In this document: one piece after another, positions 1-8,700 of the stretch | How the letters are laid out: every line of letters begins with the position of its first letter | How positions within the stretch are numbered: position 1 is the first letter of the stretch | Assembly: GCA_037833965.1 (NCBI GenBank) | Contig: AP031356.1 | Location: 26,434,501 to 26,498,500 of the forward strand | Reading direction: 5' to 3' | Length of the DNA stretch: 64,000 nt | Source of the DNA: Marchantia polymorpha subsp. ruderalis | Taxonomy: Eukaryota; Streptophyta; Marchantiopsida; Marchantiales; Marchantiaceae | The notes under the pieces: generated by a model | Told to the model about the DNA's origin: nothing | Seen by the model: only the letters and a program-made list of their open reading frames with translations | The model's database searches: none | Made by a program: the position numbers and the translations under genes

Positions 1-498
1 CGGATCGATACTCTCGTGATTGTACCAACTCCTCGCTTTCTTCCGCAGAAGGCTTGGAAAGATCCTTAGTCGGTCGTCGTCTGCGGTCTCGCGATTGGCA
101 ATAGACACCGACTCGAACAACTTGATGTATGAATCTGCATCGTCGTCATCCCCACTCCCTTTGTACTTCGGGTAGGAATGTTTAGTAATCGGCTGAGGTA
201 GCCGCACATTGGCTTGTCCGTCCGCCATCGGTGTGTCTGTCGACGGTTCTCGGGCGGTCGGTTCTACTTCACTAGGCGGGTCCGTGCAAGGAATATCTAG
301 TAGAACTGTAAGCACCAAGTTTGGTTCCGAGTCGTCGGGGGTAGGTTCCCCAAGGATGTCGGCCGAACTAGGCTTAGGTACTCTTTTTGGTGTTTTCTTG
401 TTTTGACGCCGTGTCTCTTCCACGGCCTTCTCTGAATCTCGTCGGAACTTGCGGACAGCTCTAGCACTTAGGTTGCTCCCGCCAGCCCCAGTCGACAT
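1..498 (-). CDS. gag: gag start of a Ty3/gypsy LTR retroelement (Tat/Athila-like), cut by the window edge
   Basis: An open minus-strand frame runs from an ATG at 498-496 through the left edge (166 codons), so only the N-terminus is visible. It begins MSTGAGGSNLSARAVRKFRR, continues with a basic, charged stretch and an acidic linker, and reaches RIFPSLLRKKARSWYN near the edge. That last motif is the signature of the retrotransposon gag capsid domain (known family pattern L-FP-SL--KA--W). Gag would form the particle that packages element RNA. It lies 46 bases downstream of the primer-binding site on the same strand, which is the normal order LTR-PBS-gag. The visible part is open; I cannot judge the rest of the element. 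Seen: frame and motif. Known: the gag family. Inferred: the Tat/Athila lineage, from the PBS and the large LTR. Confidence 0.85.
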   Translation of the reverse strand, partial: MSTGAGGSNLSARAVRKFRRDSEKAVEETRRQNKKTPKRVPKPSSADILGEPTPDDSEPNLVLTVLLDIPCTDPPSEVEPTAREPSTDTPMADGQANVRLPQPITKHSYPKYKGSGDDDDADSYIKLFESVSIANRETADDDRLRIFPSLLRKKARSWYNHESIDP

Positions 499-543
499 TC
501 ACCGAGCATGGCTGCTCGTAAAAACCCCGGTGTTGACGCAACT

Positions 544-562
544 GTCCCCGGCAGCGGCGCCA
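544..562 (-). other. Primer-binding site, tRNA-Asp type
   Basis: Read on the minus strand this is TGGCGCCGCTGCCGGGGAC. It matches the complement of the 3' end of plant tRNA-Asp as I recall it, with one difference, and is the primer-binding site type known from Tat/Athila-like Ty3/gypsy elements. Minus-strand DNA synthesis would be primed here. Between it and the LTR end (585) lies a 21-base spacer containing a 6-bp inverted repeat (AAGAAG 565-570, CTTCTT 578-583). Confidence 0.85.
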
Positions 563-680
563 AAAAGAAGTTGTCGGCTTCTTATGTAATAACCCACTAA
601 AGGCTAAAACTGCAATATAGTGGTAGAAAGGTCGAACCCACAGGGACAGAGGAACACACAGGGTACAAAGTGTCACGTTT

Positions 681-1152
681 TAACAGACTATTGAGGAGTT
701 TGAATTCTCAGGCAACTGTCACTCCCAGAAATACTGCAAGTGTCCACTCGGAGCGCACTCGGAGGTCGCACAGTGCAGCGTAACACACACACACACACAC
801 ACACACCTGAAACTACAGAAACACAACCCAGAGATCCGTTAGGACCTCTACTTCAGGATTTCAGGGGGAAAGTCTCTCGCGAGCACACTCGGCAAAGCTG
901 CGGGCAGTGACTTCCAACTCCGGCTTTTACAACACTTCCACTAGCTTGCTGCTAGTGTAGGAAACCCGGTTTGGACTGCCTACTTCGGATCGAAGTCACT
1001 CAGACGCGGTGAACAACACTCTCAACTCACAAAACGCGCAGAGAACACAGGTCCACACTGAAGGACTCACTGTGAAACATTCCAGTAACACAACAACAGT
1101 CTATTGAAGAGTTTGAATTCTCAGGCACTTGTCATTCCCAGAAATACTACAG
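681..1152 (-). repeat. Duplicated leader box in LTR A (681-739 and 1094-1152)
   Basis: A box of about 58 bp (core TGAATTCTCAGGCA on the + strand, continuing into CCCAGAAATACT) occurs twice, about 413 bp apart, in the R/U5 part. The same pair recurs in LTR B (26784-26842, 27211-27267) and LTR C (30289-30346, 30710-30765), so the duplication predates the three insertions. The flanks are also alike (an 'accc.gg.ttggact.cctact' stretch and a 'cgcg.agaga' stretch), giving two related modules of ~410 bp. A dinucleotide AC run lies at 782-806. The function is unknown; packaging or leader structure is possible. Confidence 0.75.
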
Positions 1153-1532
1153 GGGTTACCCTCAAGGCACCTGCTGCAGCGTAACCTGAATTTACAACCA
1201 AGGCTTACACGAAGTAGCAAAACTTCACTTTGGCATTCAGGGGAAAAATCCCAAGGAGTACAATCAGAAAGAAACACTCGAAGGTGTAGGGGCGAAACTG
1301 TTCAAGTATCTAACTAGTCACTGGCTCTGAGCATCGGCAGTCACCCGCAGGTGCAGATCCGAACTACTCAAGTCTCTAACCAATGTACTAGCTCTGAACA
1401 TTCGGCCGAAGGCCTTCAGCTACAAAATGCGGAACGCTAAGTTGTAACTCCTCCTGCGTGGTGACAGAACTCAAGGACACAAACACGCAAAGGAAATGGG
1501 TTCCTGATCTATACTTCTGATGGGAAAGAACC

Positions 1533-1561
1533 CCAGGCAAAACGCCTGGAACTATTTTATA
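1533..1561 (-). promoter_or_regulatory. LTR A core promoter: TATA box plus conserved hairpin
   Basis: On the minus strand TATAAAATAG occupies 1561-1552. It is followed after two bases by a hairpin with a 6-bp stem and 5-base loop (CCAGGC 1533-1538, GCCTGG 1544-1549). The same pair of elements stands at the equivalent place in LTR B (TATA 27629-27621, hairpin 27601-27618) and LTR C (TATA 31176-31167, hairpin 31149-31163). Transcription should begin about 25-30 bases past the TATA box, near 1530, which defines the U3/R border and puts the coding regions in U3. Seen: motifs and conservation. Inferred: the start site. Confidence 0.65.
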
Positions 1562-1597
1562 CCTTCTAAGTCCTACCTAACACCACACTGCACTACG

Positions 1598-3253
1598 CTA
1601 CACGCCTGCACGGAACCACGCTACACTACACTCCGCGGAACCTGTACTACGTCTCCTGCGCGGCCGACTGCCGCGCACTAACTCCCTACCCTGCCACTCT
1701 TCCGCTCGACTGCGCAGTCCCAACCGCTGCAACGCCGCGGACACCTCCCCCTCGAGGGCGGACATGGTATCCTGTGCCTTCGACAGAAAGGCCTCGAGCT
1801 TCTTTGCTACCTTCCGCCGACTCCTACTGTCGCCTGACAACAACCCGGCTGCGCGCAATTCAAACTCACGCAGTGTGAGTTTCTCCTGCGCCTTCACTTC
1901 CCAGTGGGCGTAGCCCTTGAGACAGTGGGCGACTCGCCTCGCCGTCTCCACCTTCGTGCGATCCGCCTCCTTCCTGCGATCCTCTTCAATTATCACTAAT
2001 TGCGATTCGGCTTCAGCACGTTGCGCTCTCAATTCGCCACACTCTGACTGTAACCTGCGGATTAATTCTTCATCCGCCTGCCGTGCGAGCTGACATTGTT
2101 CCAACAACCTCGTCTGTCGCACGAGCTCCTCTGACAAAATCCGATTCTGGGCCTGCTCAGAGTTGAGTGCTTCCTTGACCTTCACCTGCTCCTTGGTGAG
2201 CTCGCCCAGTTTTTCATCCTTCATCTTCTCGGAGTGCTTGTAGAATTTCTGATTAAGCTTGTACTGTCCCCACAAGCACTCATGCTTCTCCTTCAAGTCC
2301 CTCAACTCCTGGTCCACTCTAGCTAATAGCTTGCTGGTGTGGACTTTAGTGCGAGTCCGCCTGCGCACTAACTCGATGTAAGATCCCGGCTGAAGTGGGT
2401 CGGCGTATTTATCGACCTTGCGATCCAAGTACCGCAGCAACGGAATCACCTGCTCAGAGAGCACCGCCGCCGGCGCTCCAACAATTTCCTCCTCCTCCTC
2501 CTCGGTGTCTTCTGCTCCTGACATTTCTTCCGTGGAGCCTCCGTCGTCATCATCCGAGTGGAGAATTTCAGTCGCCATTGATTGCGTCGGCGACTGCCCC
2601 GAGTGGGGCTGCACGTCGTCGACGTGTGCTGCCTGCGAAGGCACGGCTGCAGCCTCGCTGCTCGTCGCCAAAATGTCTAAGGCGGAAGGCGAATGTACCC
2701 GAGCGGCATCCCCGTCTCTCGCTGGTTGATTGCCTACCGCATTTTCTCTGTCGCCGTCGTCCGTCGCCGAAGGCGGTCGAGCGGAGGGTGGCTGCGCGGG
2801 GTTTGATTGCGCATCGCGCATCGAGATTTCATCCCGCGGACAGTCACTCCGCTCCTCCGTCTGCTGCTCCCTTGATCGGTCCGTGGGGGCTGTGCCCGGC
2901 CCGTGCGCAGGCGCATTTGCCGGCGCCTTGTCCGCCGCAGGCGTAGCGCCGCGGACATCTATCGCCGAAGGCGACATGGCCGGGGGCCGCACGCCCGTTG
3001 TTCCTTGGCCTATAGGCCCTACCGCCGAAGGCGCATCTATCGGCGGACTTCCCGCCGATGGTGCGGCCTCCGCACGCTCTCTGCTCGTATCTCCTCGGCT
3101 CGAAGGCCCTGGCGCCGAAGGCGCAAATTGCGGCGCGTGGTGCGCCGGAGGGTCTGGCCCCGAGGGCCGGTGTCTCGTAGGCGGTTCTTCCGCCGGCTCC
3201 TTCCCCTTCCTGCGTTGGAATGGGGGTGATTCTTGCCTGTGCACAGGCGGCAC
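1598..3253 (-). CDS. LTR-resident ORF: proline/alanine-rich and coiled-coil protein (copy in LTR A)
   Basis: An open frame of 551 codons lies inside LTR A. Residues 1-230 are low-complexity Pro/Ala/Ser/Arg, partly built from a GCCGAAGGCG-type DNA repeat that encodes a repeated PSA-like unit. Residues ~233-257 are acidic (DDDD, EEEEEE). A well-conserved block follows at ~266-304 (VIPLLRYLDRK and then SYIELVRRRT). Residues ~310-520 are a long charged heptad-rich coiled coil (SEQAQNRILSEELVRQ). LTR B carries a homologue in the same place and order (VVPLLWYLDRK, SEQAQNRILTGELVRQ), so this is a family protein and not a chance frame. I do not recognise its function. The upper end meets the nested solo LTR, so the visible start need not be the native one. 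As part of an LTR element it is treated as a fossil. Confidence 0.65.
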   Translation of the reverse strand: MPPVHRQESPPFQRRKGKEPAEEPPTRHRPSGPDPPAHHAPQFAPSAPGPSSRGDTSRERAEAAPSAGSPPIDAPSAVGPIGQGTTGVRPPAMSPSAIDVRGATPAADKAPANAPAHGPGTAPTDRSREQQTEERSDCPRDEISMRDAQSNPAQPPSARPPSATDDGDRENAVGNQPARDGDAARVHSPSALDILATSSEAAAVPSQAAHVDDVQPHSGQSPTQSMATEILHSDDDDGGSTEEMSGAEDTEEEEEEIVGAPAAVLSEQVIPLLRYLDRKVDKYADPLQPGSYIELVRRRTRTKVHTSKLLARVDQELRDLKEKHECLWGQYKLNQKFYKHSEKMKDEKLGELTKEQVKVKEALNSEQAQNRILSEELVRQTRLLEQCQLARQADEELIRRLQSECGELRAQRAEAESQLVIIEEDRRKEADRTKVETARRVAHCLKGYAHWEVKAQEKLTLREFELRAAGLLSGDSRSRRKVAKKLEAFLSKAQDTMSALEGEVSAALQRLGLRSRAEEWQGRELVRGSRPRRRRSTGSAECSVAWFRAGV

Positions 3254-4112
3254 TGTAAGACCGGGTGTTGCACATATGTACTAAGTCTTAGAAGTGGTCA
3301 AGGGAATAAGGATGATTAGCCAAGGCATAGCTAAGACTAGCTAGTTATGACTAAACTAGTTAGTTATAACTAAGTTTATCTAGTCATGACTAAGTTTAGC
3401 TACAATGTCTATAGTTGGCGGAATAATTAGCGGAGTTCTAGAAGAATGGAGTGAGCACTTCTATTTTGTCCTTTACAAGGAGTGAGCACTTCTATTTTGT
3501 CTTATACAAAAGTTCTAGATTCCAAGGGATTAGATATTTGACTAGAAGCTTGGATTTGATTGGTTTGACTAAATGTATGAAAGATGATTGGCTAGACTAA
3601 GTCTAATGTTGACTTAGTGGCTAGGAAGCTTGTAGAAGTTTAAAAGCTTCAAATGGCATGTCGCCACCTCAACCTTGGATTCCAGAAGCTTCTAGAAGGT
3701 TTAGGTAGGCCAATGGCATGTTGCCACGTAGAGAAGGTTAGTCAAACTTACCTAGGTAAAAGTAAGTTAGGAGAAATTACCACATGTTACTATGGTAACT
3801 TCTCAAGTAGTATAAATAGAGAGGTAGAATAGCACCTCTCAAGCAAGTTTGGAGAGTCATGTGTGAGGACTTGTTTCAATAATGAAGGAGTGAAGTTTTT
3901 GAGTATCTTGGAGTATCGACGTGTGTTTGCATTTATGTGAAGAGGGTGATGTGAGGAGAGTTTGTGTGTGAGTTGGAGTGATACATGAGAGTTTGTAAGA
4001 GAAGGTGTTTGGGACATGAGTGAGAGTATGAATCTTAGTCTTCTAGAACCATGATGCGCTACCACAAAGCCATCAGAGGTAAACCTGAGTGAGAGTCAGC
4101 CCGGAGGTTGCA
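3254..4112 (+). mobile_element. Nested solo LTR (~859 bp) inside LTR A
   Basis: A block unrelated to the surrounding GC-rich LTR starts TGTAAGACCGGG and ends CCCGGAGGTTGCA. It has TG..CA termini with an imperfect inverted repeat and is flanked by the direct repeat GCAC (3250-3253 and 4113-4116). It contains a TATA box (3811-3819), a 23-bp duplication (3448-3470 and 3479-3501) and a 16-bp near duplication (3652-3667 and 3712-3727), as expected of U3. No primer-binding site or coding part accompanies it, so it is a solo LTR left by recombination. The family (gypsy or copia) cannot be told from the LTR alone. It is younger than LTR A. Confidence 0.7.
3811..3819 (+). promoter_or_regulatory. TATA box of the nested solo LTR
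   Basis: TATAAATAG lies about 560 bp into the LTR and is followed 12 bases later by GAATAGCACCTCTC, a plausible start region. This marks the U3/R border of the inserted LTR and fixes its + orientation. Confidence 0.6.
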
Positions 4113-5598
4113 GCACGTGCGGAGGTGTCCTGTGCACAGGCGACCTGTGCACAGGTGAGCGCCTGTGCACAGGCGGACTGCTCCTTCCCACGCGTAAGCG
4201 TAGATCCACGTCCACTTGTGTTCGCCGGTCCGCGGAGGCTCGTCCGTCCGCGGAGGTTCGCCTGTGCGCAAACGGAACATCTGTCCGCATCGCACGTGGT
4301 AACTCCGGAGGCCCTTGGCCCGTAGGCGGCCTCTCTCCCGACGAGGTTGCAGCGTGGCCCGTCTCTCGTGCGGTCGTCCGCGCTTCCTCTCGCCTCTCTG
4401 GCGACGCACTTCCTATCTCCGTCGCAATCGTCGCCGTGTCCGCACTGTCAGCTGGTAACACCAGTCTGCGTGCCTTCTGCTTCGGCCGGCTGTATGGCTC
4501 GCACAGCGGCCGCGGTCGAATGGGAGCAGAGGGTTCTTGATGCTGCTCCTCTTCAGACTCTTCCCTCCATCGCCGCTTCCGCGGCACTCGCGCTGCAGGA
4601 GTGTGTCTCCCTTCGTCCCTCCGTCTTGATGGGGTCGAAGTCGGTGACTCCTCTGCATCAGTATCGACCTCGTTCTCCCGCACATACTTCCCGGGATGGT
4701 CGACGGACAATGGCGGAAAATGTTCAAGCTCCGCCGCTGTCAAACAATTCCGTTGTCGATAAAAATTGATGAGGAAAGGAGAAAGATGGTTTAGAGTTCC
4801 CCCCTTCTCCTCAAACGCGTGCTGTCGCATCACCCTGTGCAAGATGCTCGCCCAGTGAATTGGAGTTCCCTCGATGACGCACTCCACAAAAGAGACTTGC
4901 CACAATGTGATGTAGCAGGCGCGGTGCGGCTGCAGTAATTGCATCAGCGCCGCGGACAGAGTCCGGCGAAATCGATCCTTGTAATCACGGGTCCTGTACC
5001 CATTCTTGGTAGACCTCCCGGTCTTGAACAGCTCCACAAATTGCGCCTCTTCTTGCTTGGTCACCTTGATGCTCTCGCTGTCGAAAAGGAGATGCCCTGG
5101 CATGCCAGCACATCTTCCCAACGCCTGCGCCCAATCTTGGACTGTCCACCGATCAACATGCGGACGCAATCCGCGCGTGGGTGGTCCCTGTGGCTCTAGC
5201 CACTCGCGCACCATATTCGCACAGATGTAATTCCATCCCCATAGCAAGAAATCGAGCTTTCTTGCTATTAAGCGCTCCTCGAAAGCGCGCAGCCCGTTCT
5301 GCGGCAGGCGAAGTGGCACCATCCGCAATCTGCTCGGTCTCGTCATTGCGTTCCTGGGGTTCGTTCGCCCGCTCATTCTACTTCCGCACTGCCCGCGCTT
5401 CTTTCTCTCTCGGCAAACTCTAATCGCTCTCAATTCCAAATCACGCGCACTCACTTCTCCCTCAATCAACAAGAAATCTCCTGTGTGACGACGTCGAGAA
5501 TGTTCCGCAGCCAGCAGATGGATGCGCGCAGCGCGCACAAGAGATTGGAATCGCGAATTCAAGAATGGGACGTTCTCCGCCGCCCGGTCGAAGGTCAT
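4096..5598 (-). CDS. LTR-resident ORF: conserved globular protein (copy in LTR A)
   Basis: An open frame of 500 codons lies in U3 of LTR A. The likely native start is the ATG at 5346-5344 (residue 85): from there the sequence aligns without a gap to the LTR B homologue, whose in-frame ATG stands at the same column (MTRPSRLR/MAKSIPLR). The core (~93-305) holds KLDFLLWGWN, NGYRTRDY, LLQPHR, GTPIHWA.IL and HLSPFLINFYR, all shared with LTR B; more than half of the core residues are identical by eye. The C-terminal part is Arg/Pro-rich low complexity with repeated VHR units encoded by the CCTGTGCACAGG palindrome. The helical 'GTPIHWA..L / KGG..NHLSPFL' layout vaguely recalls the plant-transposon domain of extra ORFs in Athila-type elements, but I would not assign it. 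There is no transmembrane segment. The lower end reaches the junction with the nested LTR. Confidence 0.65.
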   Translation of the reverse strand: MTFDRAAENVPFLNSRFQSLVRAARIHLLAAEHSRRRHTGDFLLIEGEVSARDLELRAIRVCRERKKRGQCGSRMSGRTNPRNAMTRPSRLRMVPLRLPQNGLRAFEERLIARKLDFLLWGWNYICANMVREWLEPQGPPTRGLRPHVDRWTVQDWAQALGRCAGMPGHLLFDSESIKVTKQEEAQFVELFKTGRSTKNGYRTRDYKDRFRRTLSAALMQLLQPHRACYITLWQVSFVECVIEGTPIHWASILHRVMRQHAFEEKGGTLNHLSPFLINFYRQRNCLTAAELEHFPPLSVDHPGKYVRENEVDTDAEESPTSTPSRRRDEGRHTPAARVPRKRRWREESEEEQHQEPSAPIRPRPLCEPYSRPKQKARRLVLPADSADTATIATEIGSASPERREEARTTARETGHAATSSGERPPTGQGPPELPRAMRTDVPFAHRRTSADGRASADRRTQVDVDLRLRVGRSSPPVHRRSPVHRSPVHRTPPHVLQPPG

Positions 5599-5879
5599 GG
5601 TCGGCTCTTGGTCGTGAAGAACGTCTCACTTGATGGCCGCGCCGGCTGTACGCTGGAACGGTCTTCGCTCTCACGCGCGGCTTCACGCTCCGCCGTCGTC
5701 GATTAAACTCTCACGCTCGAATTGGCGGATTTGAACTCCGCGAGCGTGTCACCCTGCGGACATGGGGGCGTAGCGCCGAAGGCGAGTTTTCCGCCTTGCG
5801 CGGTACACTTGTTCGTACCGCCCCTCGGCCAATCCCCCTCTGCCTTGACGCGTGTGTCCGCATGTCGGACAAAAGTTCA

Positions 5880-6345
5880 ACTCCTGCCTGTGCGCAGGCA
5901 GGAGCCTCGGCGGATTCTCCGCCGGCGCGGATCTTGAACATCCTCCTGTGCACAGGCGCTCGCCTGTGCGCAGGCGAATTCCGTCCGCGGCGCTGCGCTG
6001 GCGCGGAAGGCGTTGACCGTGGTCAGCCGTCTCCGTCCAGTCTGTCCGTTCCTTGTCTCTCCGTCGGCGCTTCCGCCGCCGCAACTCCGTCCGTCCAAGA
6101 GCGCACCCACCCGTGCCGTCCGCATGGTCCGTACCGATTGGATTACTCTGGCGGCTCTTCCGACGTGCGCGGCGCTGCGCTGGCGCGGAAGGCGCCGTAC
6201 ACTTTCTACCTCACAAGGCGCCTTTCTAGGGCCCAAGGCGGATTTTCCGCCGACGCCGAAGCGCCTGTGCACAGGCGTTTGCCTGTGCGTAGGCGGACTT
6301 CGCGCCTTCCCTAACCCTACTTCGCCTGTGCACAGGCGAACGCCT
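5880..6345 (-). repeat. GC-rich palindrome array in U3 of LTR A
   Basis: The palindrome CGCCTGTGCACAGGCG and near versions (CCTGTGCGCAGG, CCTGTGCGTAGG) recur here at about 5888, 5944, 5961, 6261, 6278 and 6322. They also occur in the coding parts at 3235, 4130, 4146 and 4162. A second small hairpin unit, GCCGAAGGCG or its variants, is scattered through the same LTR and through LTRs B and C. Both are self-complementary, so each copy could fold back. They seem to have multiplied inside this LTR family. No function is claimed. Confidence 0.7.
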
Positions 6346-6845
6346 ACGTCCGCGCATAGGACAAAACTTGATTCCTCCTTCCGCGTAGGCGGAATTCGCG
6401 CCGGTGGCGAACTCCTTCCGCCGTAGGCGACCGCCTCCGTTTCTTCCAGTAGCGATAACTCCCTAAGTCCTCGTCCGTTCCAAGCGTTCTTGGGCTCGTT
6501 GGAATCAGTGCGTCGAGCTCTTTCCAACGGGATCCTAACTTGGTCAAGGCGCCCGAGGGTTGACCTAATTATGGAGGGTTTCCCTACAGCCGTGGACGCA
6601 ACCTCCGAAGGCGGGTTTTGCGCCTTGCGCCGTAGAGATCCTAACTGCAGAGCTCGCAGGGAGGGTGGTGCCTGTCCTTACTGCGGCACCCCAAATCCCA
6701 GATTCTACAAGATCCCTCGAGAATCCCCGCGATCTTCCGGATTCACTCTGTTTTGATGTACCGAAGGCTATTTACAATGCTGCCAGGGTACAGTTTTCCA
6801 AAAATGTTTTAATTTCCTCAAAATTGCCAAAAGTGGGGTACCACA

Positions 6846-8700
6846 TTTTCACAATTTTTATCTGCTTAAAATTATTCAAATATTTCAATATGATAATAAT
6901 ATTCATGTAACATCATATTAAATATATATTTAGAAAAATTCATTGCAACATATACAATAAAAAAAATGGCTGGTTCACTAAATTCATCGAAAAATATTCA
7001 CAACTAAAGAATCAATTTGGCAGAATCAAAATGAGCATACATCAATCTCTTAAGAAACAACAATAAATAGTTTGCTTCAAGATATTTCAGCAAAGTTTAA
7101 AGAAGAAGTTGCAAATTAAGCAAGAGAAGTGCAAAATGCAAACTCAGTAATATGAATGCATTGAGTAATATTTATGAATATTATGAAGTTTGAAGATTTC
7201 TACAATATTTTAGAAAAAATAGAATAGAAAGCGCTCCTATCTAATTAAGCTTTTGTGTGATTTTTTTTTATATTTTTCATTGAATCTCCGCATTTTTTTT
7301 ATTGATTAATATTTTTTGGTGAAGAACTAGAGCTCCGGAACGGAGCTCAAGATGAGGCGAACCCGGTCTATGGACAGATGAGTGGAGAGGATTTAAAACA
7401 ACTCCGGAGGAAATGAAAAGTGCAAATAGTTTACTGAAGCTTACAAGAGTCAAGATTTTTCAAATTCGTGTGAACTAGCTAGTTTTTCAATGACTTTCAA
7501 ACACGTAGAGAAGAACATTAGATTTTTCAAAAAACAATAGAGCCAAATATGTAAATTATTGATAGTTCATAATATTGATAGTCCTCAAATGTGACGAGGA
7601 GAAAAAACAAGATTCTTTATTATGTTTTGAATCTGCAAGAAATGCATGCTTCCATAAAAAATGTGTTAAAATAGTGCTATGAAACTAACATTTTGCCAAG
7701 ATCCTGTCCTGTTCTTCAAGGATCAGAATCCTTGAAGGACAGGACAACGCACATTGCACTTAAATTCTTCAATTCAGCATGAGCCCCAAGTATATAATCT
7801 TCGAAGAGTTTTCTTCAATAATCATTAAAGCTCGCTGAGTTCATGCTTTTCAAGTGAAAACACTGCTCAGATAAAAGAAGGAAGCTAGCCTACTTCATTG
7901 TATCATGGCAAAAAGGCTGTGCTTTTGCTAGAATGGGATAGTATGATATGTGAATCAAGGGTTTGTCCAAGGTTACTTCATTAATAATTTGAATTGAAGC
8001 ACATGCATGAAACAATTCCTAGATGAAATAAATTGAGAGTAGAGCTTTTGCGCTTTCTCTTCGTGAACATGTAAGTTTCTTTTCATTTGATAGATGTATG
8101 ATATCTTTTATTTTCTCTCTGACAAGTCTAAGTTCTCTGCTCAAACACATCTTGTATGTTTGAGCAATAAACATATGGAAGTGCATCATGTATTACATGC
8201 ATTATGTAGCACTTCCACTAATATTGTAGCGCTTGGGCTATGTCCACATGATGATAAAAGAGAAAGAACTGCAATCTGAACTTACACAAGATGATGACTG
8301 AGTTAAAGACTGGGATGTTGCTTTGCTCGACAACTGCCCCAATTTTCGTTGTAAAGCAGTAGAGCGTCGAGATTCAAGGATATAAGAATCAACTACTTCA
8401 ACTTCTGCACATTTTGTGTGCTTCAGAAGACATTTCTTCAGAACTTTTATCATATGTCCAAAATACAGCTGGGATTATCCTAAAATTGCATCTAGATGAG
8501 ATGAACGAGAGGGTCTAGAGGGATAAGTTTTGCATATTTCTTGAACAAAATGTGCAATCAAGATCATTTAAGCTCTAATCTTTGCATATGTTCCACTCAA
8601 CAAGAAGGCGGAATATGGTGGAGAAATGCAAAAAGATGTTATAATACAAAAATCACTTGTCTTCATTTCAAATGATTTGTTTTTATCAACAGGTTGGGAT
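6846..8700. other. AT-rich flank, no gene recognised; one long hairpin
   Basis: This is single-copy-looking AT-rich DNA right of LTR A. It has poly-A/T runs and only short frames. It contains an 18-bp inverted repeat with one mismatch and a 4-base loop (7706-7723 and 7728-7745) and a short open segment described separately (7318-7416). I see no promoter or complete gene. Confidence 0.4.
7318..7416 (+). pseudogene. Possible stray exon-like segment, faintly MADS K-box-like
   Basis: Amid AT-rich DNA a codon-like GC-richer patch reads GEELELRNGAQDE, then YGQMSGEDLKQLRRK, and stops at 7414-7416. The layout L-R-N...GEDL..L recalls the K-box of plant MIKC MADS proteins (known pattern: LR......GEDL..L...EL..LE). 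I found no MADS domain nearby, and the match rests on about ten residues. It may be a decayed exon or chance. Confidence 0.15.

Larger units (their letters stand above)
585..6845 (-). mobile_element. LTR A: 5' LTR of a Tat/Athila-like Ty3/gypsy element, with coding sequence in U3
   Basis: The LTR reads on the minus strand from TGTGGTACCCC at 6845 to ...GGGTTATTACA at 585. Its ends are near inverted repeats (TGTGGTAACCC / TGTAATAACCC in the family) and are confirmed by the solo LTRs B and C elsewhere in the window. It is 6.26 kb, about 5.4 kb without the nested solo LTR (3254-4112). In minus-strand order it holds a GC-rich repetitive 5' U3 (6845 to ~5700), two coding regions (5598-4096 and 3253-1598), a TATA box (1561-1552), and a ~945-bp R/U5 leader made of two related ~410-bp modules. 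Primer-binding site and gag follow at once, so this is the 5' LTR of an element whose body lies beyond the left edge. Age cannot be read without the 3' LTR. It is interrupted by one large insertion. Confidence 0.85.

Noticed and set aside
2395-3284. Several + strand frames of 100-184 codons across the LTR A coding region
   Set aside because: They are antisense shadows of the conserved minus-strand ORF and are produced by its GC-rich repeats.
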